Assembly (NCBI RefSeq): GCF_000148725.1
Contig: NZ_GL476307.1
Location: 62,001-126,000, forward strand
Reading direction: 5' to 3'
Length of the DNA: 64,000 nucleotides
From: Roseibium sp. TrichSKD4
Lineage (GTDB): Bacteria > Pseudomonadota > Alphaproteobacteria > Rhizobiales > Stappiaceae
This document shows, in pieces, positions 17,257-27,194 of the stretch; the first letter of the stretch is position 1; every line of letters starts with the position of its first letter. Both the position numbers and the translations under genes were made by a program. The notes under the pieces are model-generated. The model searched no databases. It saw nothing but the letters and a program-made list of their open reading frames with translations, and was not told where the DNA came from.

Positions 17257-19432
17257 TTAAGCTGCTTGATCCTGCTCGTCGACTTCACTTTGTACCCAAA
17301 CATCTGCGCTGAGAAATTCCTCAACCGCGCCGTTCAAGGTTTCACTGACATCGCTCAAAATCTGGGTCAGGTTTTCAACATCGGTCGAGCTTTCTCGTGT
17401 CTGATCGATGTTGTCCTGCAATTGAGCAACGTTCTCTGCGGCCTTGGTGCTGCTTTGAGCTGCCATCGTGATGGCGTTGCTTATTTCACCTGTCGCCGCA
17501 CCCTGTTCCTCAACTGCGGAGGCAATGGCCGCAGTTACCTCTTCCACACCGCTAATCTGGGTGCTGATATCCCGGATTGCGTTGACAGCACGATGAGTTG
17601 ATGACTGAACACCTGCAATCTGGGTCGAGATTTGATCCGTGGCCTTTGCGGTCTGGTCAGACAGTTCCTTCACTTCCGCTGCGACCACGGCAAAACCCTT
17701 GCCCGCTTCGCCGGCGCGTGCCGCCTCAATGGTGGCATTCAGGGCAAGAAGGTTCGTCTGTTCCGCGATCTCCCGGATCATGCTGATAACCGCACCGATT
17801 TTGTCTGCCGCGCTCGATAGGTCGGTTACGTCAGTGTTGGTTGCCTCCACGGACGAAGAGGCATCCCTTGCAATTTTCAGCGCCCGGTTTGTGTGTTGGT
17901 TGATTTCTTCAATCGAGATCCGCAACTGTTCTGCCGCTGCTGCAGAGGCTTGAACACTCTCGTCAGAGCCTTTGGAGGCTTGAAGGGCCCCGTTGGCGGC
18001 GGTTGAGGCCTGTTCGGCGATGGTGACCATGTCGTCCGATGTCTGGCTCATTTTCGCCGTCTGTTGGGCGAGCTGGTTCTGAATGTCGGAGACTTTGGTT
18101 TTAAACTGCGCGACGATCCGATCCATCTCCTGGCGGCGGGTTTCTTCTGTCTCCCGCCGTGTTTCGGCTGCCAGATCCGCGTTCCGGGATTTGACGGCAT
18201 TGTCGCGGAAAACCAAGATCGCGCGTTTCATGTCTCCGATCTCGTCAGCACGGTCAGTATTGGTCACGTCCGTGTCCAATTTGCCATCAATCAAGTCTTT
18301 GATGTTGGCAATGACCTTGTCGAGCGGGCGTGTCATTGTGAGCGCCAGTCTGTATCCGCAAAAGCCTGCAACGACAAAAAATCCGAGCCCAACCGAGAGC
18401 ATCCAGAATTTCAGATTGTTGAGTGCTGTAAGCGCTTCTTCTTGAGATTTCAGCGCGATCACGGCCCAGCGTGTTCCAAGGAAATCAACCGGGTAACCGA
18501 CCTGAATAAAATCATCGCCTCTGTAGGTGCTTCCGGTGAATAAAGCTGAGGATCCGGCCAGTGCGGTTTCCGTGGCCCGGCTTTCCATGCGCGTGTTCAG
18601 AATATCGTTTTTTGAAGTAAAGCGGGTATCATTGCGCAAACGGTGGTCAGCGCCAACAATCAGCGTTTCTCCCGTTTCTCCAAGGCCAACGGACCGGTTC
18701 ATCAAGGCATTGATGGCGTCGATTGGCATCTGGAAAACCAATGCACCAATGATTTCCCCGTCATTCTCGACGGCCGTTGAAATAAAGCTGGCCGGCGCGT
18801 CATTGCTGGGGGCATAAGGCTTGAAATCAAAAAAAGGGGGCGGTATCAGGTCCTGACTCAATCGCCGCACGAAAGGCTTGGCCGAGATCCGTTTGGGCCC
18901 ATTGTCCGCCGCGCAAGAAGTTTGTGGCGAAATCCTCCTCCTTGAACACGGAGTAAATGAGGTTCCCGGCCTTATCGAACAGGAAGATGTCGTAGTACCC
19001 GTTCTCGGTAAGCAATTCGCGGAACCAAGGATGGTAGTCTTCATGGTTTAGGTCATAGACCGTTCCCGTGTCTGCACTGTTGAGCAAGTGCTTTTCGCCA
19101 AGCGGATTTGGATTATCCTGAATATAGGCTTTCTTCAGAATACCTGTCTTGTCGCCGTCCAACTCTTCCCATGCCTTGGAGAAACTCTCGATTGCCTCTG
19201 CCGTTAAGGGAAGCGTGCTGACCAGCTGAAGGTCCTTGCGAATACTCTCAAGGTAGTCGTTTAGTTCGGTTACCCGGCTTTCCGCAATCGTTTGTAGCCG
19301 TTCTTCAGCTTGGTGATTGAGTTCCCGTGCTGCAGACATGTAGCTGCTGGCGCCCACACCCACGCCAACAATCAGGGCAAATCCCAGAATTGCTGCAGGT
19401 ATTTTATATCCGATTGATAAGCGGTTCCACAT
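17257..19432 (-). pseudogene. Cache-domain methyl-accepting chemotaxis protein, frameshifted
   Basis: The ATG at 19432 has GGAGG 5 bases upstream. A first membrane helix (about 12-33) is followed by a long periplasmic Cache-type sensor ([21 protein letters not shown]). The frame breaks at the run of seven T (18829-18835, minus strand) after PDTAPFF. Six T would continue as [15 protein letters not shown]. The second frame supplies the rest of the sensor, a second helix ([19 protein letters not shown]), HAMP and the signalling hairpin tip [20 protein letters not shown], to the stop at 17257. Intact it would be about 725 residues. A T7/T6 change could be decay, phase variation or a read error. 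Confidence 0.88.
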
Positions 19433-19604
19433 AAAATCCTCCAAAGAAAGTCTTCGGAAGATGTGCTTTGGATCGTTAATGCAATCCTAAAAACAAGTAT
19501 AAATCGCACTATTACAAAATATAAAAAATATAAATACACATTATAAGCAATTATACTTAGTTTTATATTTTGCAATATTTGTCTTGGTGAATTTAATCAG
19601 TGTT

Positions 19605-20024
19605 TTATTGAGCCTTGCGATAGACGGATATGTTCTTGAAAGAAGCAACATCGACAAGATGGACAGTTTGCGTGACGGTCAAAGTTGCGCCGTTATCAGA
19701 CAATTCGCGTTCGGCCTTCATGATGGTCAAATGGCCGCGTCGGGCCTCTGAAACCAGCTTGTGATCACCTTCAAAAACAAGCCGCATGGCGTCCACAAGG
19801 CCGCTCTTGCCCAGCTTGACTTCGGGGCCGTCGGGTAGCGCCTCAAACTCGTCGTTGGTGACTTCGCCCTCTTGGCTGACCTGGTTCATGGAGAAGCGGG
19901 CCATGCCGAAATTGTCTTCGATTTTCATCGTAGCACTTTTCGGAGGTTCGCCTTGCTCGAAATCACTTTCTTCGGTGTCGAGAATCCAGGTGCCGAGGAA
20001 GGGGCCAAGCTTGTCTTCGGTCAT
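19605..20024 (-). CDS. Conserved-looking hypothetical protein, lipocalin-like pattern
   Basis: 139 residues, soluble, no signal peptide. Alternating strand patterns (LGTWILDTEESDFE at the start; HLTIMKAERELSDNGATLTVTQTV near 97-120) resemble small beta-barrel proteins that compare ligand-free and stressed states, but I cannot name a family. It stands alone between the chemoreceptor and the leuB terminator. Codon use looks normal for the window, so it is likely a real gene. Confidence 0.65.
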   Translation of the reverse strand: MTEDKLGPFLGTWILDTEESDFEQGEPPKSATMKIEDNFGMARFSMNQVSQEGEVTNDEFEALPDGPEVKLGKSGLVDAMRLVFEGDHKLVSEARRGHLTIMKAERELSDNGATLTVTQTVHLVDVASFKNISVYRKAQ

Positions 20025-20054
20025 GTTTTGTCCGGTTCAGGCAGGTCATAAAAA

Positions 20055-20087
20055 AAGGCTGCCACCGTCCTAATCGGTGACAGCCTT
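20055..20087 (-). terminator. Intrinsic terminator after leuB
   Basis: Long stem with one mismatch (AAGGCTG and CAGCCTT outer arms, CACCG and CGGTG inner arms), followed on the minus strand by a T-run. It begins 18 bases after the leuB stop. Confidence 0.85.
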
Positions 20088-20104
20088 GAATGCAATTGGG
20101 CCGA

Positions 20105-21217
20105 TCAGGCGCTCAGTGCTGCCAGTTCTGCAACGATGGCATCGCCCATCTCAGAAGTTGAAATGATGGCATCGCCCTCTGCTGCAATGTCTTTCGTCCG
20201 CAGACCCTTGTCGAGTGCGTTTGCAATGGCCTTGTCCAGCTTGTCGGCTGCTTCGATCAACTCAAATGAGTAACGAAGCGCCATACCGAAGGACGCAATC
20301 ATGGCGATCGGGTTGGCCGCGCCTGTTCCGGCAATATCCGGAGCAGAGCCGTGCACCGGCTCATAGAGGGCCTTGCGTTTGCCGGTTGACGCATCGGGTG
20401 CGCCGAGGGAGGCAGATGGCAGCATGCCGAGCGAGCCTGTCAGCATCGCGGCAACGTCTGACAGCATGTCGCCAAAAAGGTTGTCGGTCACGATGACGTC
20501 GAACTGCTTTGGCCAGCGAACCAGCTGCATTCCGCCAGCATCTGCCAGCATGTGCTCGAGTTGAACGTCTTTAAAGCCGTTCTTGTGTGTTTGCGTGACA
20601 ACCTCGTTCCACAGGACACCGGATTTCATCACGTTGCGTTTTTCCATGGAGCAGACCTTGTTGTCGCGAGTCCGCGCCAGTTCAAAGGCCACCTTGGAGA
20701 TGCGCTCGATTTCGTATGTCTCGTAAACCTGAGTGTCGACGCCGCGCTTCTGGCCATTGCCGAGATCAGTGATTTCTTTTGGCTCGCCGAAATAGACACC
20801 GCCTGTCAGCTCGCGCACGATCAGGATATCGAGACCTTCAATTACGTGCTTTTTCAGAGAGGAAGCGTCGGCCAGCGCCGGGTAGCAGATGGCAGGGCGC
20901 AGGTTGGCGAAGAGTTGCATGTCCTTGCGCAAGCGCAAGAGACCCGCTTCTGGACGCACGTCATAAGGAACATCATCCCATTTCGGTCCGCCGACCGCTC
21001 CGAAGATCACCGCATCTGCGGCCATGGCGTTGGCCATGTCTTCTTCGGAAATCGCTTGACCATGCGCGTCATAAGCCGACCCGCCGACAAGGCCATCATC
21101 GGTGGTGAAGTTGGTGCCGCCATTGGCATTAAACCATGCGATTACCTTTTTCACTTCTTCCATAATTTCCGGCCCAATGCCGTCGCCCGGAAGAAGAAGC
21201 AGCTTCTGCTTAGCCAT
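20105..21217 (-). CDS. leuB: 3-isopropylmalate dehydrogenase
   Basis: 370 residues, the usual bacterial length. Oxidatively decarboxylates 3-isopropylmalate with NAD in leucine synthesis. Landmarks: [12 protein letters not shown] at residues 5-16, [21 protein letters not shown] around 90-110, the catalytic Tyr and Lys region, and [20 protein letters not shown] near 250 with metal-binding Asp residues. The ATG at 21217 matches the family start; the frame extends upstream to 21334 without homology. Monocistronic with a strong terminator. Confidence 0.97.
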   Translation of the reverse strand: MAKQKLLLLPGDGIGPEIMEEVKKVIAWFNANGGTNFTTDDGLVGGSAYDAHGQAISEEDMANAMAADAVIFGAVGGPKWDDVPYDVRPEAGLLRLRKDMQLFANLRPAICYPALADASSLKKHVIEGLDILIVRELTGGVYFGEPKEITDLGNGQKRGVDTQVYETYEIERISKVAFELARTRDNKVCSMEKRNVMKSGVLWNEVVTQTHKNGFKDVQLEHMLADAGGMQLVRWPKQFDVIVTDNLFGDMLSDVAAMLTGSLGMLPSASLGAPDASTGKRKALYEPVHGSAPDIAGTGAANPIAMIASFGMALRYSFELIEAADKLDKAIANALDKGLRTKDIAAEGDAIISTSEMGDAIVAELAALSA

Positions 21218-21352
21218 GAAGTTCCATCCCGTTTTGCAAAGAAAATTCTGTGAGGATGGGTTAGCGGTTTGTTGGTGCGCTGACAAGATCAAGCCAGTTG
21301 CGAAGAGTTCAAGTTCGAGCGGTGGAAAGGTCAACTGGCAACTGGCTGGGGG

Positions 21353-22115
21353 CTATGAGAACACGGCCCGCCAAATCAGGTTTAGGGCAAGACCGGTCAT
21401 AATGATCTTGAAACCGAGGCGGAAGAGAGCTTCGTCCAGTCGTCCGAGCACTTTGGAGCCCGCAAGGGTGCCCAGAAACCCTTTCGCGATCATGCCAGTA
21501 ATCAAAGGCAGCCACGGAGCAAAGGCAAAGCCAAGCAAGCCAAAGGCAAAAATCTTAAACACATGCATGGTCAAGGCTGTCAGTGCCTGATTTGCCACGA
21601 ATTGATGGCGCGTCAAGCCGAGGGTGCGAGAGCACCGCGCCACCAATGGGACCGGCTGCACCAAAAAACATCGATAGGAATGTAGAGATAAATCCGGCTA
21701 TTCCCATTGCCTTGCGGGCAGCTTTTTGAAACCGGGGTGCCTTGCCCCAAACGGTCCAAAGCACAAAGAGGCCAATGCCGGCTTTTAGCAGGGTCTCGGG
21801 CAATTGAATTGCAATTGCGCCGCCAGCCAAAGCCCCCAAAATGGCACCGCCTGCAAACCAGAGGGCGATCATCCAGTCAACATGTCGAATTTGCACGAGG
21901 GCGCGCCCGGCATTGGATCCAATCTGGACTACCCCATGGACTGGCACTAGGGCAGCCGTTGGCATGACCGAGGCCATAATGGTGATCAGTGCGATGCCGC
22001 CGCCCAATCCCAGCGCTGCTGTCAAGGCTGATGTGAAGAAACTGGGGACCAATAAAATAAGGGCAAAGAGGGGTTCAAAGCCACCAGGTAGCAGGCCGGA
22101 TGCAAGGTCCATCAT
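21353..22115 (-). pseudogene. TSUP family membrane transporter, frameshifted
   Basis: The first frame gives FTSALTAALGLGGGIALIT near residue 30 and four or five helices up to FFGAAGPIGGAVLS. An apparent extra base at about 21621-21630 then shifts it into a non-hydrophobic tail. The second frame continues TLGLTRHQFVANQALTALT and further helices to 21353, which is the standard second TSUP repeat. Restored length is about 250 residues. Either inactive or a sequence error. It starts within about 10 bases of the stop of the AlbA_2 gene, so they are co-transcribed. Confidence 0.85.
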
Positions 22116-22124
22116 CGCGGGCAA

Positions 22125-22931
22125 TCAAGACCACCGCTCGCGGGCATAGGTCAGCGCTTCCTTGACATCCAGAGACCGCGTGGAGTTTCCACTTCGCACG
22201 TAAAAGACTGTCTTATTGCCATCGGTTAGATAAACCGCTCTTGGTGCCGGTCGCACAATGACCATGGCGACGTCTTTTTCGCCGACTTGCGTGAAAACCG
22301 TGTGGATGTAGGGGCTGAGGTCCCCGCCAAGCATTTTTGTAACAATGTCGACAATTGTGCGTTCAAATGCATCAAGGGTGGGTTGTCGCAAGGTTGATAG
22401 GTCCTTGTCGAGGCCCAACGGGGTACCATCATCGTCGACACCGATCAGAAGATAGCCGCCTTGTGCGTTGAAGAAACCGGACACGGTTTTGGCAATGACT
22501 TTTTCAAGGCCGCGATTGATCCGGTTTTCCTTCACATCCCATCGAACTGTCGATTTGAATTCGACGCGCGAGGTCTCGCCGCCTTTGATGATGTCGGGGA
22601 TAAGCGCGGTCTGTTCTTCGCGCAAGGACTGGTAAGCCTTTGTCGCTGTGACGTAGTTTCGGGTGAACAGGCCGAACGTAAATCCGACAACCGCGCCAAC
22701 AAGGGCAAATGCAATGGCAATGTCGAAATGTCGTGGCAGGACCAGCAACCACAAGCGGGCTTCCAGAAATTCAATCAGGCTGGGTGCGGTTTCGGAAAAT
22801 CGGGAGAGCTCCCACCACACCACAATCAGGTTCAACGGGTGGATGATCAAGACGCCGACAACGGCCCCCATGACCAGATAGGCAGCCAACATAGAGGCAG
22901 AGTTTTGAAAGGTCTTCAGCATTGAGATCAT
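22125..22931 (-). CDS. Membrane-anchored AlbA_2 (Schlafen-type) domain protein
   Basis: About 268 residues. Two membrane helices (MLAAYLVMGAVVGVLIIHP near 12-30; IAIAFALVGAVVGFTFGLF near 70-88) precede a cytoplasmic AlbA_2/Schlafen domain with GGETSRVEFKSTVRWD near 118, KTVSGFFNAQGGYLLIGVDDDG near 150, and VRSGNSTRSL near the C-terminus. AlbA_2 domains bind nucleic acids or nucleotides and occur in regulators and nucleases; the role here is unknown. The start is taken after the terminator at 22945-22968; ATGs at 22931 and 22922 are both possible. Co-transcribed with the TSUP gene downstream. Confidence 0.78.
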   Translation of the reverse strand: MISMLKTFQNSASMLAAYLVMGAVVGVLIIHPLNLIVVWWELSRFSETAPSLIEFLEARLWLLVLPRHFDIAIAFALVGAVVGFTFGLFTRNYVTATKAYQSLREEQTALIPDIIKGGETSRVEFKSTVRWDVKENRINRGLEKVIAKTVSGFFNAQGGYLLIGVDDDGTPLGLDKDLSTLRQPTLDAFERTIVDIVTKMLGGDLSPYIHTVFTQVGEKDVAMVIVRPAPRAVYLTDGNKTVFYVRSGNSTRSLDVKEALTYARERWS

Positions 22932-22944
22932 TTCGATAAAAGAA

Positions 22945-22968
22945 AAAGGCCGGTGTGCACCGGCCTTT
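22945..22968 (-). terminator. Intrinsic terminator after M20 amidohydrolase
   Basis: Stem with arms AAAGGCCGGTG and CACCGGCCTTT, then TTTTTCTTTT on the minus strand, 8 bases after the amidohydrolase stop. Confidence 0.88.
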
Positions 22969-22975
22969 GGATTGT

Positions 22976-24148
22976 TTATGCAGCAGTTGGCAGGGCCGTT
23001 TCGACCAGACGTACCCAATAGGAACATCCAACCGGGATCAGCTCGTCATTGAAGTCGTATTGCGGGTGGTGCAATCCGGCGCTGTCACCATTTCCGACAA
23101 AGATGAAAGCACCCGGGCGCTCTTCCAGCATGTAGGAGAAGTCCTCGCCGCCCATCATCGGGTCGATGTTGGTGTTGACCTTACCAACGCCTGCAATTTC
23201 TTCGGCAATGCCAACGGCAAAGTCGGTTTGATCATCATGGTTGACTGTAACCGGATACCCGCGGCGGAAATGGAAATCTGCTGTGGCGCCAAAAGCCTCA
23301 CAGATTGAGGTGGTGATGGCCTTCATGCGCTCTTCAGCCTGATCACGCACGTCGGCATCAAGGGTTCTGACCGTTCCGCGCAGAACCACTTCCTGCGGAA
23401 TGACATTGAACGCGTTGCCGCCATTAAAAGTGGTGACGGACACCACGACTGACTTCAGCGGATCAGCGTTTCGGCTGGCAATGGTTTGCAGAGCTTGGAC
23501 TAGCTGACTGCCAACAACGATGGGGTCAATCGTTTCATGCGGCTTGGCCGCGTGCCCGCCGCGCCCGGTGATGGTGATACGGAATTCGTCTGTTGCGGCC
23601 ATGATGCCGCCCTTGCGGATGGCAAACTCGCCAACCGGAAGGCCCGGGAAGTTATGCATGCCGTAGACTTCTTCAATTGGCCAACGGGTCATTAGACCGT
23701 CATCGATCATGGCTTTTGCACCCGCCCCACCTTCTTCAGCTGGCTGGAAGATCACGATAACTGTGCCATCGAAATTGCGGGTTTCGGCCAGATATTTGGC
23801 CGCGCCCAGAAGCATTGCGGTGTGACCATCATGGCCACAAGCGTGCATTTTGCCGTCAATTTTCGAGGCGTAGGGTTTGCCGGTCTGCTCTTCTATCGGC
23901 AGGGCGTCCATGTCAGCGCGTAGGCCAATTGTTTTGCCTGCGCCGCCGTTGCGGCCCTTGATGACGCCAACTACGCCAGTTTTGCCGAGCCCTGTCGCGA
24001 TTTCATCCACGCCGAAGCTTTCCAGAAGTTCGGCCACCTTTTGACCCGTGCGGACGGTTTCATAGAGGATTTCCGGGTTTTCATGGAAATCCCGACGCCA
24101 CGCGGTGATTTCATCACTCATGTCGGCAAGGCGGTTCACAATGGGCAT
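22976..24148 (-). CDS. M20 family amidohydrolase (hippurate/N-acyl amino acid hydrolase type)
   Basis: 390 residues. Metal ligands are visible: Cys-His in HACGHDGHTAM near 100-108, Glu-Glu in QPAEEGGAGAK near 133, His in GMHNFPG near 160 and the distal His in GLHHPQYDF near 365. A lid/dimerisation domain follows GRGGHAAKPHE near 185. Cleaves N-acyl amino acids such as hippurate or related amides in the cytoplasm; the specific amide is unknown. AGGGAGC precedes the ATG at 24148, and the upstream extension to 24223 is not conserved. Ends with a strong terminator. Confidence 0.92.
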   Translation of the reverse strand: MPIVNRLADMSDEITAWRRDFHENPEILYETVRTGQKVAELLESFGVDEIATGLGKTGVVGVIKGRNGGAGKTIGLRADMDALPIEEQTGKPYASKIDGKMHACGHDGHTAMLLGAAKYLAETRNFDGTVIVIFQPAEEGGAGAKAMIDDGLMTRWPIEEVYGMHNFPGLPVGEFAIRKGGIMAATDEFRITITGRGGHAAKPHETIDPIVVGSQLVQALQTIASRNADPLKSVVVSVTTFNGGNAFNVIPQEVVLRGTVRTLDADVRDQAEERMKAITTSICEAFGATADFHFRRGYPVTVNHDDQTDFAVGIAEEIAGVGKVNTNIDPMMGGEDFSYMLEERPGAFIFVGNGDSAGLHHPQYDFNDELIPVGCSYWVRLVETALPTAA

Positions 24149-24257
24149 ACTCTGCTCCCTGAAACAGTATTTCTGGAGTGCTTGCTGGCGAAAACACGCC
24201 CGGCAGCGAAAACTGGAAGACACAACTCATGCAGCAAGTTGGCCATGCTGTGCAAGC

Positions 24258-24926
24258 CTATTGCGCGGTGATATCGGTCTTCAATTCAAACACGCTGGAT
24301 CGTTTCATCTCCAAATCCTCAAGATCCCCGACGATAGGAACCTCGTAGGTCGCAAGATGCTCCAGTCGATTTTTTGGCAAATAGGACCGGCCAGGATCAC
24401 CGACAAGGACCCTTGTTCCCTTTGCCAAGCTGCGATCAAGGAATTTGAGAACCTTGGCCGCCATGTCCTGATCGTAAAAAACATCGCCGCAAAAAAGAAC
24501 ATTCACCTCCTGCGGGACTTTGTCGGTGATGTCGGCTTGAACGACCTCCAGAGTGACCTCATTTAGCTGCGCATTGAGCTTAGTTGCTGTAATTGCAAAT
24601 GGGTCAATGTCGATCGCCGTGCAATGACTTGCTCCTGCCTTCATGGCGGCAATGCCAACCAATCCTGAACCGCAGGCAAAGTCTATCACTGTCTTGCCCA
24701 GAAACTCGGATTCATGATCGAGAATGTAACGTCCGAGCGCCTGTCCGCCCGCCCATGCAAAGGCCCAGAATGGGGGCGGTAGCCCCAGATCACCCAGTTC
24801 ATCTTCAGTCTTTTGCCACAAGGACATTGCTTCATCGGCAAGGTGAAGCTGAATTTCTGGCACATGAGGCACGGGCTTCACCATGGTTTCTGCCCGGATG
24901 AAGCCCTTCTTGTCGGAAATCGCCAC
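24258..24926 (-). CDS. Class I SAM methyltransferase, METTL20/ETFB-lysine type
   Basis: 222 residues. The AdoMet motif I is [18 protein letters not shown] near 82-99, motif II follows at AIDIDPFAI, and the post-I motif GDVFYDQD near 147 matches the bacterial homologues of METTL20, which methylate lysines of the electron-transfer flavoprotein beta subunit. The N-terminal [18 protein letters not shown] segment is also typical. GTG start at 24926, 7 bases after the EVE gene stop. No etf genes are in this window, so the partner would be encoded elsewhere. Confidence 0.8.
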   Translation of the reverse strand: MAISDKKGFIRAETMVKPVPHVPEIQLHLADEAMSLWQKTEDELGDLGLPPPFWAFAWAGGQALGRYILDHESEFLGKTVIDFACGSGLVGIAAMKAGASHCTAIDIDPFAITATKLNAQLNEVTLEVVQADITDKVPQEVNVLFCGDVFYDQDMAAKVLKFLDRSLAKGTRVLVGDPGRSYLPKNRLEHLATYEVPIVGDLEDLEMKRSSVFELKTDITAQ

Positions 24927-24933
24927 ACTGGTC

Positions 24934-25359
24934 TCAGACGGGTTCTTTGAACCCGGCCATTTGGCAAACCAGATCCCATTCTTCCTTTTTCACCGGCTGC
25001 ACCGATAGGCGCATCGAGGTTACCAGTGACATGTCGGCAAGGCGGGGCTCGCCCTTCACATCGGCAAGTGTCACGGGTTTGGGCACATCGCAAACAGCCT
25101 TGAAGTCGACGCATTCCCAGCGCGGGTCATCGGTTGTGCTGTCCGGATGGATTTCGCTGCACACCTCAACAATGCCGACAATCTCCTTGCCGATATTGGA
25201 ATGGTAGAAGAACGCCTTATCGCCAATTTCCATCGCTCGCATGTTGTTGCGCGCTTGATAGTTGCGAATGCCGTCCCATTCTTCGCCAGCTTCGCCTTTG
25301 GCCTTCTGCTGTTCCCAGGACCATTTGTCCGGCTCGGATTTGATCAACCAGTATTGCAC
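24934..25359 (-). CDS. EVE domain protein
   Basis: 141 residues, single EVE domain of the PUA-like superfamily: [13 protein letters not shown] at the N-terminus, [17 protein letters not shown] near 26-42, and [17 protein letters not shown] near 50-66. EVE domains read modified bases in DNA or RNA; in free-standing proteobacterial copies the target is unknown. GTG start at 25359, directly against the YciI stop codon with GGAGG upstream, so translation is probably coupled. Part of a tsaD-led gene run. Confidence 0.92.
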   Translation of the reverse strand: MQYWLIKSEPDKWSWEQQKAKGEAGEEWDGIRNYQARNNMRAMEIGDKAFFYHSNIGKEIVGIVEVCSEIHPDSTTDDPRWECVDFKAVCDVPKPVTLADVKGEPRLADMSLVTSMRLSVQPVKKEEWDLVCQMAGFKEPV

Positions 25360-25650
25360 TTAGTTTGCCTCCGGGTTCTTGATCAGCCACTTCCACGGGC
25401 GAATATCAACGTTCTCAAAAAGGCCTGCCTTGGCATAGGGGTCGTTCTCAGCAATAACCGCTGCTTCATCGCGAGATGCGGCCTCAACAATGACAAGAGA
25501 GCCAGATGGTTTCTCATCCTCACCCAAAAAGGGGCCAGCGCCCTTCAGTTTGTCACCAAGGCTTTCCAAATACTCAAGATGGGCCGGACGATTGTCCATG
25601 CGGATTTGCAAGGCGTCGGCCTTGTCTGTGCAGATGAGAGCGTAAAGCAA
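25360..25650 (-). CDS. YciI family protein
   Basis: 96 residues of ferredoxin-like YciI fold. The invariant His of the family is in NRPAHLEYL near residue 22 and the conserved Asp in ENDPYAKAGL near 74. Function in the cell is uncertain; some relatives are dehalogenase- or lyase-like. Start is TTG at 25650 with GGAGGAG 6-7 bases upstream. Sits between gpsA and the EVE gene in the same run, an order common in Hyphomicrobiales as far as I recall. Confidence 0.92.
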   Translation of the reverse strand: MLYALICTDKADALQIRMDNRPAHLEYLESLGDKLKGAGPFLGEDEKPSGSLVIVEAASRDEAAVIAENDPYAKAGLFENVDIRPWKWLIKNPEAN

Positions 25651-25697
25651 GAAATCTCCTCCAGAGTATCAGGTGGCGGAATGCCGTTTGGCTTTTG

Positions 25698-26693
25698 TTA
25701 TTCGGACCGCAGTGGACGTGCCATCAAGTTGGAAAGGGCATCGTCTACCGATATATCCTTGTCAATCATTCCGGCAACGGTTTTGCAAATTGGCAGATCA
25801 ATGCCGAGCTTGTCGCTAAGGTCGACGGCAATGCGCGCCGAATGCGCTCCTTCCGCCAGTTTGGTTCCATTTGCGATGAGATCTCGGGCGGGCGTGCCTT
25901 GTCCCAACTTGATCCCGAAGCTGAAATTGCGGGACTGGGTGCTGGAACAGGTCAAGACAAGATCGCCGAGGCCGGACAGCCCGGTCATGGTTTCAGGACG
26001 TGCGCCCATGGCTGCCCCAAGCCGAGAGAGTTCGGCGAATCCGCGGGCCGTCAAAGCGGCCAGTGCGCTGGCTCCAAGTTTGCGACCAACAACGGCCCCG
26101 CAGGCAATGGCAAGCACGTTTTTAAGGGCACCGCCAATCTGGACACCGGTCAGGTCATCAGAAGCGTAAGGCCGGAAAGACGGCGAGGCGAGAGCTTCGC
26201 AGAACGAACTTGCCGCGTCCATTTCATTGGCTGCAACTGTGACTGCGGTCGGAAGGCCTTTTGCGACGTCATCGGCAAAGCTCGGGCCGGATAACATGCC
26301 GATGGTGGCGGCAGGCAGGACCTCGGAAACCACTTGTGAGAGCAACTTTCCGCTCGAGCGTTCAATGCCTTTGGCGCAGAGGATTATCGGCGTTCTGCCA
26401 ACCTTGTGGTCTGCTAACAGGGTGCATATTGCGCGTGTAGACTGGGCGGGCGTGACGGCCAGAATGAGATCACACGCAGCAACCTGACTGATATCTGTTG
26501 TCGCATTTAGGTCTTCGTCGAAGGTGATGCCGGGCAGATATTTTGCGTTGATATTGCGCGAGCGCATCTGGGAAACGGCATTTGCATCGCGGCCCCACAG
26601 GACTACATTGTTACCGGCTCTTGCTGCGGTCAGTGCAAGCGCGGTTCCCCAGGCTCCAGCTCCCAGAACGCCAATGCCTTGAATGTCTGTCAT
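25698..26693 (-). CDS. gpsA: NAD(P)+ glycerol-3-phosphate dehydrogenase
   Basis: 331 residues. Makes sn-glycerol-3-phosphate from dihydroxyacetone phosphate for phospholipid synthesis. GVLGAGAWGTALA binds the nucleotide (8-20), LCAKGIERSSG near 107 and GALKNVLAIACG near 187 contain the catalytic lysines, and the C-terminal helical domain is complete. Its ATG overlaps the NUDIX gene stop (ATGA). Cytoplasmic. Confidence 0.96.
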   Translation of the reverse strand: MTDIQGIGVLGAGAWGTALALTAARAGNNVVLWGRDANAVSQMRSRNINAKYLPGITFDEDLNATTDISQVAACDLILAVTPAQSTRAICTLLADHKVGRTPIILCAKGIERSSGKLLSQVVSEVLPAATIGMLSGPSFADDVAKGLPTAVTVAANEMDAASSFCEALASPSFRPYASDDLTGVQIGGALKNVLAIACGAVVGRKLGASALAALTARGFAELSRLGAAMGARPETMTGLSGLGDLVLTCSSTQSRNFSFGIKLGQGTPARDLIANGTKLAEGAHSARIAVDLSDKLGIDLPICKTVAGMIDKDISVDDALSNLMARPLRSE

Positions 26694-27175
26694 GACAAGG
26701 ATCCTGCAAAGTGTTTGCGAAGCTCGGCGAGAGGTGCGTCAAACCCGGCGTAGAAGGTTCCCGGTTCTTGGCATTCGGAGCTAAAAAGATCAATCCAGAA
26801 TAAGTGAAAGCGGATCGGGTCCCCACCGATACTAGGTGTCATTTCGAAATGCTCCCACGCTTCCTTTGGGCGATTGGCGATAACAGCATGGAACATGCAG
26901 CGTCTGTGGCACCCGGCCATTTGGCGTTGCTCGCCTTCCAAATCGACCTCGCCCTTGGTGATGTAGTCTTCCTGAAAGAACGGGGTGAGGGCAAAAGCCG
27001 GATTGAGCCCGGTTTCTTCAAAAAACTCGCGCCGGGCACCGATCAAATAGCTTTCGCCCGGATCAATCGTGCCACCGGGAACCTGAAGGCCGATCTCCGG
27101 GTGGTCGGGCTCGGAAAAGACCAGAAGATGGCTGCCGCATGTCAGATAGACATAGGCCTTGTGGATGATTTTCAA
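26690..27175 (-). CDS. NUDIX hydrolase
   Basis: 161 residues with a complete NUDIX box, GTIDPGESYLIGARREFFEE then TGL, spanning roughly residues 35-57, fitting G-x5-E-x7-RE-x2-EE-xG. Hydrolyses a nucleoside diphosphate-linked compound; target unknown. The start is placed at a TTG at 27175, because GAGG lies about 10 bases upstream in the sequence just past the tsaD stop; the longer frame to 27235 would overlap tsaD by 41 bases. Ends in an ATGA overlap with gpsA. Confidence 0.88.
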   Translation of the reverse strand: MKIIHKAYVYLTCGSHLLVFSEPDHPEIGLQVPGGTIDPGESYLIGARREFFEETGLNPAFALTPFFQEDYITKGEVDLEGEQRQMAGCHRRCMFHAVIANRPKEAWEHFEMTPSIGGDPIRFHLFWIDLFSSECQEPGTFYAGFDAPLAELRKHFAGSLS

Positions 27176-27194
27176 TTGAAAATTCCTCAAAAAA

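Noticed and set aside
20552-21253. Long plus-strand ORF opposite leuB, and similar ones opposite mccA (42574-43527), fghA (35566-36396) and tsaD
   Set aside because: Each is the antisense shadow of a clear, full-length gene and has the skewed composition of such shadows.
21293-21346. Inverted repeat GCCAGTTGC/GCAACTGGC between the TSUP gene and leuB
   Set aside because: The loop is over 35 bases and no T-run follows; too weak for a terminator call.
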